Shown here piece after piece: positions 22,481-30,291 of a stretch of DNA of 37,509 bases. Made by a program: the position numbers and the translations under genes. This stretch comes from Acidobacteriota bacterium (GTDB taxonomy: Bacteria; Acidobacteriota; Vicinamibacteria; Vicinamibacterales; UBA2999): NCBI GenBank assembly GCA_023265015.1, contig JAHFUO010000006.1:1-37509 (forward strand), given 5' to 3'. The notes below the pieces were generated by a model. That model had not been told where the DNA came from, searched no databases, and saw nothing but the letters and a program-made list of their open reading frames with translations. Position 1 is the first letter of the stretch, and each line of letters begins with the position of its first letter.

Positions 22481-23643
22481 GCGCTCAATTCTAAAGCCTG
22501 CGCCGCGTCCCGGGCGCAATCGCGCGCCCACGCGTCCACGCGCCGCACGATCTCGAGGGTCGTCACGTTTTCGACATCATGCGCGCCAATCGCCTTCTCT
22601 ATGACGCGCGGGATGGCCGTAAAGCCGAGTTTTCCGTCAAGAAATGCGTCGACCGCGATCTCGTTGGCCGCGTTCAGGACGACCGGCAGGGTGCCGCCGG
22701 TTCGCAGCGCCCGGTAGGCCAGATCGAGACATGGAAAGCGGTCGCGTGCCGGTGCATGAAATTCCAGGCGTCCGGCGCGGGTCAGGTCGAGCGGCGGCAG
22801 CGCCGCCTCCCAGCGCTCGGGGTAGGAACAGGCGTACTGGATCGGCAGCCGCATGTCGGTCACCCCGAGCTGCGCGATGACGGAGCCGTCGGTCAGCTCC
22901 ACCATCGAGTGGACGATCGACTGCGGGTGGATCACGACGTCGATCTGATCGGCGGATACGCCGAACAGCCAGTGAGCCTCGATCACTTCGAGTCCCTTGT
23001 TCATCAGCGTCGCCGAGTCGATCGTGATCTTGCGGCCCATCCGCCACGTCGGATGCCGCAGCGCGGCGTCCGCATCGACCTTCTCGAGCGCATCCGCCGG
23101 GAGCTCGCGGAACGGGCCGCCCGAGGCCGTCAGGATCAGCCGGCGGATCTCGCGGCGATCGCGTCCGTGCAGGCACTGATGGATGGCGTTGTGCTCGCTG
23201 TCGACCGGAAGGATGGCCACGCCCTTGCGGCGAGCCGCCTCCGTCACGAGCGCTCCGGCCATCACGAGGACTTCCTTGTTGGCGAGCGCGACGGTCTTGC
23301 CGGCATCGATTGCCGCAAGCACCGCTTCGAGCCCCGCCGTGCCCGCGGAGGCGCAGATGACGATGTCGACCGGAGGATGGGTCGCAACCGCAACGAGGCC
23401 CTCGGCGCCGCCGACAATCGTCGGTGCGTTCGCGCCGCACGCTTGGCGCAGGCGATCCGCGCCCTCAGCGGTGGCCATGCCGACGACGGCCGGACAGTAC
23501 CGCGCCACCTGCTCGGCGAGCAGCGCGGCATTGTCGCCGGCGGCGAGCGCAGCCACGCGCAGCCGACCGGGGTGGGCGTCGACGACGGCGAGCGCGCTCT
23601 GTCCGATCGAGCCGGTGGATCCGAGAATCGCGAGGTTTTTCAT
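22477..23643 (-). CDS. dxr: 1-deoxy-D-xylulose-5-phosphate reductoisomerase
   Basis: Second enzyme of the MEP isoprenoid pathway, making MEP with NADPH. Landmarks are the Rossmann start LAILGSTGSIGQSAL, the metal/substrate region ILPVDSEHNAIHQ, LTASGGPF, KITIDSATLMNKGLEVIEAHWLF and the C-terminal PVVLNAANEIAVDAFLDGKL. The ATG at 23643 (MKNLAILGS) is preferred to the GTG at 23652. Its stop overlaps the rseP start. The 96-nt gap to the upstream cdsA stop is filled by three tandem palindromes. Confidence 0.97.
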   Translation of the reverse strand: MKNLAILGSTGSIGQSALAVVDAHPGRLRVAALAAGDNAALLAEQVARYCPAVVGMATAEGADRLRQACGANAPTIVGGAEGLVAVATHPPVDIVICASAGTAGLEAVLAAIDAGKTVALANKEVLVMAGALVTEAARRKGVAILPVDSEHNAIHQCLHGRDRREIRRLILTASGGPFRELPADALEKVDADAALRHPTWRMGRKITIDSATLMNKGLEVIEAHWLFGVSADQIDVVIHPQSIVHSMVELTDGSVIAQLGVTDMRLPIQYACSYPERWEAALPPLDLTRAGRLEFHAPARDRFPCLDLAYRALRTGGTLPVVLNAANEIAVDAFLDGKLGFTAIPRVIEKAIGAHDVENVTTLEIVRRVDAWARDCARDAAQALELSA

Positions 23644-23652
23644 ATCCCTCAC

Positions 23653-23739
23653 GGCGCCCCGTAAAGGGGCGCCCTACGTGCCGTGGCGCCCCGCAAGGGG
23701 CGCCCTACGTGCGGCCGCGGCACCCCGTGAAGGGGCGCC
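23653..23739. repeat. three tandem GGCGCCCC palindromes
   Basis: GGCGCCCC-gtaaa-GGGGCGCC (23653-23673), GGCGCCCC-gcaa-GGGGCGCC (23685-23704) and GGCACCCC-gtgaa-GGGGCGCC (23719-23739) are spaced by CTACGTGCCGT-like linkers. All can form tight hairpins. The last overlaps the cdsA stop codon. They lie inside an operon, between cdsA and dxr, so they could stabilise or attenuate the message. Confidence 0.9.
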
Positions 23740-24522
23740 CTACAGTCCCCCACTGCCGTGAAGATAGACGTAGAAGGGCGGCACGGCGAAGAGCAGCGCG
23801 TCGATGCGATCGAGGACGCCGCCGTGACCGGGAATCAGCGAGGAGCTGTCCTTCAACCCCGCGGCGCGCTTCAGGCGCGACTCGAACAGGTCACCGCCGA
23901 TGCCGAGCACCACGATCGCCAGGCCAAGCCCCGCGAGTGACGTGATCGATCGCCCGGGCAGTACGCGCTGGCCTGCAAGCGCCATGAACAGCGTGCCGAC
24001 GATCACGCCGCCGACCGCGCCTTCGATCGTCTTCTTCGGGCTGATCGCGGGCGCAAGCGGATGGCGTCCGAACATCCGCCCCGAGTAGTACTGCGCCGAG
24101 TCGCTGACAACGACGGTGGCCATCAGCAGCAGCGTGGCCGTGCGGCCGCCGAGCATCTGGACGCTCACGAGCATGCCGAGCGGCATGCCGAGATACCAGG
24201 GCGCGAAGAAGCGCGCGGCGGCGTCGCCGATCGGCCGGGCGCGGAGCAGGACCTCCACGCCGACCCAGACCACACCGAACAGGACGAGCACGACGAGATG
24301 CGCCGGCACCGGCTCGGCCATCCACCAGCACGTCAGCGCGACGATCAGGAGCGCCGGCACTTCGCCGCGCGTGGAGCGGCCGCCGGAGACGACATGGACG
24401 TATTCGTGCGCGGCCAGCGCGGCGACCGCACACGCAAGCAGGCGGAGGCCGATGAGAGGGAGAAAGAGAATCGCGGCGAGGGCTGCGGCAGCGAGAAACA
24501 CCCCGCTGATGACGCGCGTCAT
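23740..24522 (-). CDS. cdsA: phosphatidate cytidylyltransferase
   Basis: Makes CDP-diacylglycerol from phosphatidate and CTP. The ATG at 24522 overlaps the uppS stop (ATGA), giving 260 residues with about seven or eight membrane helices. Family motifs are VVVSDSAQYYSGRMFGRHPLAPAISPKKTIEGAVGG and the C-terminal signature SRLKRAAGLKDSSSLIPGHGGVLDRIDALLFA (matches S-x-x-K-R-x4-K-D-x6-P-x-H-G-G). The longer track ORF start at 24630 runs into uppS and is rejected. Confidence 0.96.
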   Translation of the reverse strand: MTRVISGVFLAAAALAAILFLPLIGLRLLACAVAALAAHEYVHVVSGGRSTRGEVPALLIVALTCWWMAEPVPAHLVVLVLFGVVWVGVEVLLRARPIGDAAARFFAPWYLGMPLGMLVSVQMLGGRTATLLLMATVVVSDSAQYYSGRMFGRHPLAPAISPKKTIEGAVGGVIVGTLFMALAGQRVLPGRSITSLAGLGLAIVVLGIGGDLFESRLKRAAGLKDSSSLIPGHGGVLDRIDALLFAVPPFYVYLHGSGGL

Positions 24523-25310
24523 TTCGCGCTGGCGACCGCCGGGGACGGGCTGATGCCGCCATAGCGCCGCTCGCGCTTCTGGTACGCCTGCACCGCCTCG
24601 AGCAGATGCCAGCGGCGGAAGTCGGGCCACAGCGTCTCGGTCACGTAGATCTCCGCGTACGCGATCTGCCAGAGCAGGAAGTTGCTCACGCGCATCTCGC
24701 CGCTCGTGCGGATGAGCAGATCCGGATCGGGCTGGCCAGCGGTATACAGGAAATCCGCGAAGCGCTGCTCGTCGAGGTCGTGCGGGCGGACGCCCGACTC
24801 GATCGCCCGGCGCGCCGCGTCGACGATCTCGGCGCGCCCTCCGTAGTTCAGCGCGATGTTGAACAGCATGCCGCTGTCGCTCGCCGTGCGGTCGATCGCG
24901 GCGTGCAGCTCATCCTGGATGTCGCGCGACAGGTCGTCCATCCGCCCGATCACGCTGAACCTGATGTCGTTCCTGAGGAGCGTGTTCAGCTCGGAGCGGA
25001 GATAGCGCTTGAGCAGCATCATCAGCGTGCTGACTTCCGCCGCCGGTCGCTTCCAGTTTTCCATGGAGAACGCGTAGAGCGTCAGGACCTCGATGCCGAG
25101 GCGCGCGGCGGTTTCAACCGTGTCGCGCACCGCGTCGATGCCGGCGCGGTGACCCTCGACGCGCGGCAGGTGGCGCTGCGCGGCCCACCGGCCGTTGCCA
25201 TCCATGATGATGGCGATGTGCGCCGGGAGGCGGTCGAAGCTGATCTGGCGGGCGAGCGTTTCATCCGGATGGCCGGCCGGAATCCACGCCAGGAGTTCCT
25301 CACGGGACAT
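24519..25310 (-). CDS. uppS: isoprenyl (undecaprenyl) diphosphate synthase
   Basis: cis-prenyltransferase that makes the C55 carrier lipid for peptidoglycan and glycans. A 263-residue protein with the catalytic IAIIMDGNGRWAAQR (Asp in the MDGNGRW motif), HRAGIDAVRDTV, LTLYAFSMENWKRP, IALNYGGRAEIVDAAR and PDPDLLIRTSGEMRVSNFLLWQIAYAEIYVTETLWPDF. It lies eight bases downstream of the truA stop and overlaps cdsA. Confidence 0.97.
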   Translation of the reverse strand: MSREELLAWIPAGHPDETLARQISFDRLPAHIAIIMDGNGRWAAQRHLPRVEGHRAGIDAVRDTVETAARLGIEVLTLYAFSMENWKRPAAEVSTLMMLLKRYLRSELNTLLRNDIRFSVIGRMDDLSRDIQDELHAAIDRTASDSGMLFNIALNYGGRAEIVDAARRAIESGVRPHDLDEQRFADFLYTAGQPDPDLLIRTSGEMRVSNFLLWQIAYAEIYVTETLWPDFRRWHLLEAVQAYQKRERRYGGISPSPAVASAK

Positions 25311-25318
25311 CGGGACTT

Positions 25319-26176
25319 TTAATCATAGTCCACCCGGACCAGGAACAGCCCGTGCGCGGGAGCCGTGGCGCCCGCGTCCGCGCGGGTGCCGCGCGTGATC
25401 AACTCGGCCATCGTCGTCGCGGGACGCCGGCCGCGGCCGATCTCGACGAGCGTGCCGACGATGGCGCGAACCATGTGACGAAGGAAGCCGTCGCCGGTAA
25501 TTTCATAGGCGAGACACTCACGCGGACCCACCCCGACTTCGCTCGCCCAGCTTCGTCGCGCAAGAGGGTCCGCGCCGCATGGGAGTGGAAACCGCGCCAC
25601 AGGGTCGGCGCCGCCTGGGTGTGAAACGAGCTCCGAGCGAAACACCGTGCGGACCGTGCTGCTGGTTTCCCCTCCGGTGCTCTGGAACGCCGCGAAGTCG
25701 TGCGTGCCGGCCAGTACCGCGGCCGCCTGCCGCATGACGTCGACGTCAAGCCCAGCGCCGACATGCCACACGTACGCGCGATCAAATGGATCGGCAACCG
25801 GTGAGATGCGAAGGCCGTATCGATACGTCTTGGACCGGGCACTGAAGCGAGCATGAAAATCAGCCGGGGCGTCGGCGACGTCGACGACACGAATGTCCTG
25901 GGGCAGCTGCGCGTTGAGCGCGCGCGCCAGCGTGGCGGTGTCGTGCGTGAAGGTCACGCGTGCGCTCGCGACCTGGCCGAGCGCGTGCACGCCGGCGTCG
26001 GTGCGTCCCGCGCCATGAACGGTGACCGGCGCGCCCTCGAGCCGCGCGAGCGCCTCCTCGAGGAGGCCCTGGATGGACTCGCCTTCCGCCTGACGCTGCC
26101 AGCCGACGAAGCGCGTGCCGTCGTAGGCGACCGTGAGTTTAAGACACCGGGTGTGATGTACAGGATTTTCACGCAT
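25319..26176 (-). CDS. truA: tRNA pseudouridine(38-40) synthase with an inserted segment
   Basis: Converts uridines 38-40 of many tRNAs to pseudouridine. The catalytic Asp is D60 in HGAGRTDAGVHA, at the same number as in E. coli. Other landmarks are KLTVAYDGTRFVGWQRQ, KTYRYGL, DFAAFQSTG, ITGDGFLRHMVRAIVGTLVEIGRG and the C-terminal APAHGLFLVRVDYD. The ATG at 26176 is chosen; the track TTG at 26197 lies in a palindromic arm. Two oddities: residues 7-13 (HHTRCLK) are encoded by the arm of an inverted-repeat element, and residues about 179-220 (HPGGADPVARFPLPCGADPLARR...) are an extra segment encoded by palindromic and duplicated DNA. Confidence 0.93.
   Translation of the reverse strand: MRENPVHHTRCLKLTVAYDGTRFVGWQRQAEGESIQGLLEEALARLEGAPVTVHGAGRTDAGVHALGQVASARVTFTHDTATLARALNAQLPQDIRVVDVADAPADFHARFSARSKTYRYGLRISPVADPFDRAYVWHVGAGLDVDVMRQAAAVLAGTHDFAAFQSTGGETSSTVRTVFRSELVSHPGGADPVARFPLPCGADPLARRSWASEVGVGPRECLAYEITGDGFLRHMVRAIVGTLVEIGRGRRPATTMAELITRGTRADAGATAPAHGLFLVRVDYD
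25515..25640. repeat. palindromic/duplicated element inserted in frame in truA
   Basis: GCGGACCC...GGGTCCGC flanks a nested hairpin CGAC-ttc-GCT...AGC-ttc-GTCG. This is followed by a near-direct repeat, ggtccgcgccgcatgggagtggaaa and ggtcggcgccgcctgggtgtgaaa. The peptide contains GADPVARF and GADPLARR, reflecting the duplication. The segment sits in a surface-loop position of TruA, before the FLRHMVR motif. Confidence 0.7.
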
Positions 26177-26213
26177 GCTCTCGGAACATTCCGTCAATCA
26201 CACCCGGTGTCTT
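26141..26213. mobile_element. 73-bp element with 17-bp perfect inverted repeats, pyrE-truA junction
   Basis: AAGACACCGGGTGTGAT (26141-26157) and ATCACACCCGGTGTCTT (26197-26213) are exact inverted repeats around 39 bp. One end touches the pyrE stop codon; the other forms codons 7-13 of truA. The truA ATG lies in the loop, so the transcript could fold the start region into a hairpin. Confidence 0.75.
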
Positions 26214-26794
26214 TACAGGCGCGAGCCGGGCTTCACGACAAGCCTTCCGGCAGCGCAGAGCGGGCAGGACTCGGGCTCGTACGTCGGCAGCGCGACGGTC
26301 GCCAGCGCGTGAAACGACACGTCGATCCGCTGCTGGCCTCCGCTGCGGTCGATGATCGCGGCGGCGCCTACGACCTGCGCGCCCGCCGCGCGCGCAACCT
26401 CGATCGTTTCCTGCGTCGACCCACCGGTCGTCACGACGTCCTCGACGACAAGGACCTTCTCGCCCGGCGAGAGCGAGAAGCCGCGCCGCAGCGTCAGCGT
26501 GCTGTCCTGCCGCTCCGCGAAGATCGCTCGAACGCCGAGCGCGCGCGCGACCTCCTGGCCGATCACGATCCCGCCAAGCGCCGGCGACAGGATCGCCTGC
26601 GCGCCGAGCTGGCGCGTGCGCTCCGCGATCGCGGCGCCGAGCGCTTCCGCTTCGCGCGGATGTTGAAGGACGAGCGCGCACTGAAGATACCCGGGGCTGT
26701 GCAGACCCGAGGTCAGGCGGAAGTGCCCGTCGAGCAGCGCGCCCGCCCGGCGAAAACGATCGAGCACGGCGTCGACGGTCACAAATGTCATCAT
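26213..26794 (-). CDS. pyrE: orotate phosphoribosyltransferase
   Basis: Makes orotidine-5'-phosphate from orotate and PRPP in pyrimidine synthesis. A 193-residue protein from the ATG at 26794 (the next ATG, 26791, is equally possible). Landmarks are FRRAGALLDGHFRLTSGLHSPGYLQCALVL, the PRPP-binding motif VLVVEDVVTTGGSTQETIEVAR, and a C-terminal Cys pair (CPLCAAG) seen in some members. The track ORF adds a spurious N-terminus that overlaps the divergent TolC gene. It is first in the operon leading to rseP. Confidence 0.93.
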   Translation of the reverse strand: MMTFVTVDAVLDRFRRAGALLDGHFRLTSGLHSPGYLQCALVLQHPREAEALGAAIAERTRQLGAQAILSPALGGIVIGQEVARALGVRAIFAERQDSTLTLRRGFSLSPGEKVLVVEDVVTTGGSTQETIEVARAAGAQVVGAAAIIDRSGGQQRIDVSFHALATVALPTYEPESCPLCAAGRLVVKPGSRL

Positions 26795-26832
26795 ACGTTC
26801 ATATATCTGCCGTACGCGAGATGCGAGACTGA

Positions 26833-28482
26833 ATGGATACGCCAATGCGAATGACATTGCTTCGAAGCGCCCTCGTGATCGTGACCCTTGCGATCTGGAA
26901 CGTCCCGCCTGCATCGGCGCAGCAGGCGCAACAGCCCGTCCAACGCCTGACCGTCGACGATGCGGTGAGGCTGGCGCTGGAGAACAATCTCGGGATTCAG
27001 ATCGTGAGGTTCAGCCCGCAGATCCAGGACCTCGCCGTCGCGCTCGCGCGATCCGCGTGGATCCCGACGTTCACCAGCACCCTGCAGGGGGCCAGCACCG
27101 ATACGCCGAACACGAGCTTCCTGTCGGGCAGCCAGGGCAACAAGACCACCGACCGCCGGCTCACCGACAACGTCGGCGTCACGCAGTTCACGCCGTGGGG
27201 CGGCAGCTACAACGTCGGATGGGACAGCTCGCGCGCCACGACCACGAACCTCTTTTCCAACTTTTCGCCGACGCTTCGGTCCTCGCTGTCCTTGCACATC
27301 CAGCAGCCGCTCATGCGCAACTTCGACATCGACAGCTTCCGGCAGCAGCTGCTCGTCAGCCAGAAGAACCGGGAAACCTCGGACGTCGAGGTGCAGCAGA
27401 CGGTCGCCACGACGTCGAGGGCCGTGCGTGACGCCTACTGGGACCTGGCGTACGCGAACGCGTCGCTCGTCGTGCAGCAGCAGTCGCTCGACCTGGCGCG
27501 CGAATCGCTCCGCGAAACCAACTCGCGCATCGAGATCGGCACAACTCCCCCAATCGACGCCGTCGAGGCGCAGGCCGAGGTCGCCCTGCGCGACGAGGCG
27601 GTGATCGTGGCGCAGGCCCAGATTGAAACCGCGCAGGACGCGCTCCGCGCGCTCATCTTGAACCAGTCATCGCCCGACTTCTGGACGACGCGGATCGAGC
27701 CGTCGGATCTGCCCGCGTTTCAGCCGGTGACCGTCGACGTCGATGCGGCCGTGCGGAACGCGCTGCAGATGCGCACCGACCTGCAGCAGGCGCGCAAGTC
27801 GATCGAGGCGAACGACATCAGCATCCGCTACTTCCGCAACCAGACGCTGCCCGACGTCACCGCGGCGTTCGACTACGGGTTGACGGGCCTTGGCGGCACG
27901 CAGTTCGTGCGCGGCGCCGGGTTCCCGGGACCGATCGTCGGCCAGACGCAGCGCAGTTTTGGATCCGTCCTCGGCGATCTGTTCCAAAACCAGTTCCCGA
28001 GCTGGACGCTCTCGCTCAACGTCAGCTACCCGCTTGGCAACAGTCAGCAGGCGGCCAGCCTGGCGCGCGCGCAGCTGCAGAGCAGCCAGGCAACGACGCA
28101 GTTGAAGAATGCCGAGCTTCAGGTCGTGACGCAGGTACGCACTATCTCCAGGCAGGTGCAGACCAATCAAAAGCGCGTCGACAGCACGCGCGCGTCACGG
28201 GGTCTCTCCGAGCAGAAGCTCGACGCGGAGCAGAAGAAGCTGGCGGCCGGCACGTCGACGACGTTCATCGTGTTCCAGGCGCAACGCGACCTGGCGCAGG
28301 CACGCAACAACGAGCTGAGCGCCATCCTCGATTACAACCGCTCGGTCGTCGATTTCGAGACGATCCAGCTGGCGCCGATTGCTGGAAGCGCGGGCGGCGT
28401 CACGAGCGTGACTGCCGCGGCCGCCACGACAATCACCGCGGCCGGCGCAGGAACGACCGCGACGGCAGGCGCGACACGATAA
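26833..28482 (+). CDS. TolC-family outer-membrane efflux protein
   Basis: Outer-membrane channel component for tripartite efflux or type I secretion. A 549-residue protein with a signal peptide ending near PPASAQ, then two OEP repeats rich in long helices. The first has LTVDDAVRLALENNLGIQIVRF and the second VDVDAAVRNALQMRTDLQQARKSIEANDISIRYFRNQTLPDV. FPSWTLSLNVSYPLGN and LQVVTQVRTISRQVQTNQKRVD are typical. The ATG at 26833 is used; ATG at 26845 is also possible. It is divergent from pyrE with 38 bp between. No inner-membrane pump or adaptor gene is next to it. Confidence 0.9.
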   Translation: MDTPMRMTLLRSALVIVTLAIWNVPPASAQQAQQPVQRLTVDDAVRLALENNLGIQIVRFSPQIQDLAVALARSAWIPTFTSTLQGASTDTPNTSFLSGSQGNKTTDRRLTDNVGVTQFTPWGGSYNVGWDSSRATTTNLFSNFSPTLRSSLSLHIQQPLMRNFDIDSFRQQLLVSQKNRETSDVEVQQTVATTSRAVRDAYWDLAYANASLVVQQQSLDLARESLRETNSRIEIGTTPPIDAVEAQAEVALRDEAVIVAQAQIETAQDALRALILNQSSPDFWTTRIEPSDLPAFQPVTVDVDAAVRNALQMRTDLQQARKSIEANDISIRYFRNQTLPDVTAAFDYGLTGLGGTQFVRGAGFPGPIVGQTQRSFGSVLGDLFQNQFPSWTLSLNVSYPLGNSQQAASLARAQLQSSQATTQLKNAELQVVTQVRTISRQVQTNQKRVDSTRASRGLSEQKLDAEQKKLAAGTSTTFIVFQAQRDLAQARNNELSAILDYNRSVVDFETIQLAPIAGSAGGVTSVTAAAATTITAAGAGTTATAGATR

Positions 28483-28492
28483 TGCACGATTC

Positions 28493-28560
28493 AAAATGCA
28501 ACATGCAAACACACCATACTTCGCCGCACGCGTTGTTTGCATCTTGAATTTTGTGTTTTG
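28493..28560. repeat. AT-rich 7-bp TGCAAAA-like array and imperfect hairpin
   Basis: TTCAAAATGCAACATGCAAAC and GTTTGCATCTTGAATTTTGTGTTTTGAA form an imperfect inverted repeat of about 19 bp with two mismatches. The units approximate TGCAAAA with a 7-bp spacing. It is strikingly AT-rich against the GC-rich surroundings and occupies the gap before the glycosyltransferase ATG. Confidence 0.7.
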
Positions 28561-28566
28561 AATTAC

Positions 28567-29358
28567 ATGCGTAAGAAGCTGTCGGTCACGATCATCGCGC
28601 TCAACGAAGCCGAGCACATCGCCGCCGCCATCGAGTCCGCCTCCTGGGCGGACGAAATCTTCGTCGTCGACTCCGGAAGCAGCGATGGAACGGCGGCGAT
28701 CGCCCTCGAGAAGGGGGCGCGGCTGCTGACGCGCGAGTGGACCGGGTACGTCGATCAGAAGAATTACGCGGCCACGGCGGCAGCCAACGACTGGATCTTC
28801 TCGCTCGACGCCGACGAGCGGATCCCGCCGGCGCTGGCCGATGAGATTCGATCCGTGCTCGCGACCGAGCCACCGGCCCACGCGTACCGGGTGCCGCGCG
28901 TCACGCGTCACCTCGGGCGGTGGATACGCACCACCGACTTCTATCCCGATTTCCAGACGCGCCTCTACGACCGCCGCTTCGCGCGGTGGCGCGGGCGCTA
29001 CGTCCATGAATCGGTCGTCGTTGATGGACCGTCGGGCCGGTTGAAGAACGACCTCGAACACCACTCGTTCCGCGACTTGGGCGATCAGGCCAAGCGGATC
29101 AACCACTACTCCACGCTCGCGGCGCTTCAGATGTACGAGGCCGGCCGGCGGACGGGACCGGTCGAGATCCTCGTCCATCCGGTTGCGGCGTTCCTGCGGA
29201 ATTACGTGTTGCGGAGGGGGTTCCTCGACGGGACGGCCGGACTCACGATCTCGTTGATGAATGCGTGGTCGGTCGCGCTGAAGTTCGCGAAGCTCTGGGA
29301 GTTACAGCAACAAGCACGAAGACGCGAAGATCTCGAAGGTCACGAAAAACCAAAATAG
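28567..29358 (+). CDS. family 2 glycosyltransferase (WaaE/KdtX-like)
   Basis: A 263-residue GT-A-fold sugar transferase using a nucleotide sugar. Landmarks are LSVTIIALNEAEHI, EIFVVDSGSSDGT, the metal-binding IFSLDADERI (D-x-D), and YVHESVVVDG with the WaaE-type pattern. The C-terminal helices are amphipathic (AAFLRNYVLRRGFLDGTAGL). It probably acts on lipopolysaccharide core or a similar surface glycan. The track TTG start at 28537 lies in the AT-rich repeat; the ATG at 28567 (MRKKLSVTI) is preferred. The last residues (ARRREDLEGHEKPK) are encoded by CACGAAG-type repeats forming a hairpin with the convergent gene. Confidence 0.85.
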   Translation: MRKKLSVTIIALNEAEHIAAAIESASWADEIFVVDSGSSDGTAAIALEKGARLLTREWTGYVDQKNYAATAAANDWIFSLDADERIPPALADEIRSVLATEPPAHAYRVPRVTRHLGRWIRTTDFYPDFQTRLYDRRFARWRGRYVHESVVVDGPSGRLKNDLEHHSFRDLGDQAKRINHYSTLAALQMYEAGRRTGPVEILVHPVAAFLRNYVLRRGFLDGTAGLTISLMNAWSVALKFAKLWELQQQARRREDLEGHEKPK

Positions 29359-29396
29359 TTTTCGTGGTCATCGCGACTTTCGTGATCTTCGTGGTT
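29314..29396. terminator. bidirectional CACGAAG-repeat hairpin overlapping both gene ends
   Basis: GCACGAAGACGCGAAGATCTCGAAGGTCACGAAAAACC is imperfectly complementary to TTTTCGTGGTCATCGCGACTTTCGTGATCTTCGTGG across a short AT-rich centre. Both convergent stop codons (29356-29358 and 29368-29370) lie inside it. A shared terminator is the simplest reading. Confidence 0.55.
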
Positions 29397-30291
29397 TGAG
29401 CTGACGACCCTTGGGGCGGCAGACACCACGGAGCGGACACTGCCGATCGCCCTGGGCGCGGCGGTAGCCGCACGCGTTCATCATCCCGACGTGGCAGAGG
29501 GAGAAGTCGTATCGGACCGGATCGGCTGCATCGATGGTGCGCAGCGAGGCGGTGATCTCCGCCGCCATCTTCCAGCCGGGCGTCGCGTAGCGCGTGAGGC
29601 GAAGGCAACGACCGAGCCGGATCACGTGCGTGTCGAGCGGAACGATGAGCTGCGAAGGGGACACCCGTGTCCACACGCCGAGATCGATCGCGTCGCGGCG
29701 GACCATCCATCTCAGAAACAGGTTGAGCCGCTTGCAGGCGCTGCCCGCCGACGGCCGCGGAAAGAAATAGCAGACGCCGGGCCGTTTCGGCACGCGGCCG
29801 TACGCGGGGCGGAGATCGGTCTGCAGCGCGCGGGTCGAAAACGCGTCGAGCGCAGGGCCGATGTCGGGCGCCCGCGGATCGTCCCCCACGACGAAGAAAC
29901 CCTCAATCGACCCAGACTCGCGCAGCATGCGCTGCAGGATCAGCAGTAACGCCACCAGATCGCGCCCGCGGATCCAGCGATGCACGAGCGGATCGAGACG
30001 CTCGCGATGCCGCGCGGGATCAAACGCGCGGACAAACGCTGCGGGCCTCGGCCCCATGACGGCGAGCAGCGATTCGATCGAGTGCAGCACGCTCGCGACG
30101 CGGCCGAACGCCAGGGCGGAGGCGCAGAAGCCGACCACCTCCCGGTCCTCCCGCGCCTCGTAGCGCCGGACGATGTGGATCGGGTCGGTGGCGGAATTGA
30201 CGTGATCGAAGGTGCGGTACAGGTCATCGAGACGAGGACCGAAGTCGGTTCGTGGGTGCACGGGTGCACGGGTGCACAAGGTTCGGTTCAT
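29368..30291 (-). CDS. TIGR02757-family (DUF2400) conserved protein
   Basis: A protein of the TIGR02757 family, function unknown. Landmarks are VRRYEAREDREVVGFCASALAFGRVASVLHSIESLL, KRLNLFLRWMVRRDAIDLGVWTRVSPSQLIVPLDTHVIRLGRCLRLT and a C-terminal Cys cluster (NACGYRRAQGDRQCPLRGVC) reminiscent of a small Fe-S or zinc loop. The DTHVIRLGR segment recalls helix-hairpin-helix glycosylases. Both ends are repeat-derived: the first ~16 residues (RTLCTRAPVHPR) come from GGGTGCACG repeats and the last (PRRSRKSR) from CACGAAG repeats. The true start is therefore uncertain; the ATG at 30291 is provisional. Confidence 0.78.
   Translation of the reverse strand: MNRTLCTRAPVHPRTDFGPRLDDLYRTFDHVNSATDPIHIVRRYEAREDREVVGFCASALAFGRVASVLHSIESLLAVMGPRPAAFVRAFDPARHRERLDPLVHRWIRGRDLVALLLILQRMLRESGSIEGFFVVGDDPRAPDIGPALDAFSTRALQTDLRPAYGRVPKRPGVCYFFPRPSAGSACKRLNLFLRWMVRRDAIDLGVWTRVSPSQLIVPLDTHVIRLGRCLRLTRYATPGWKMAAEITASLRTIDAADPVRYDFSLCHVGMMNACGYRRAQGDRQCPLRGVCRPKGRQLKPRRSRKSR

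Noticed and set aside
23653-23739. CRISPR-like appearance of the three GGCGCCCC units
   Set aside because: Units are palindromic with near-identical short linkers, not unique spacers of constant length, and no cas gene is near.
23424-23945. Several plus-strand ORFs across dxr and cdsA
   Set aside because: Shadow frames of well-supported minus-strand genes.
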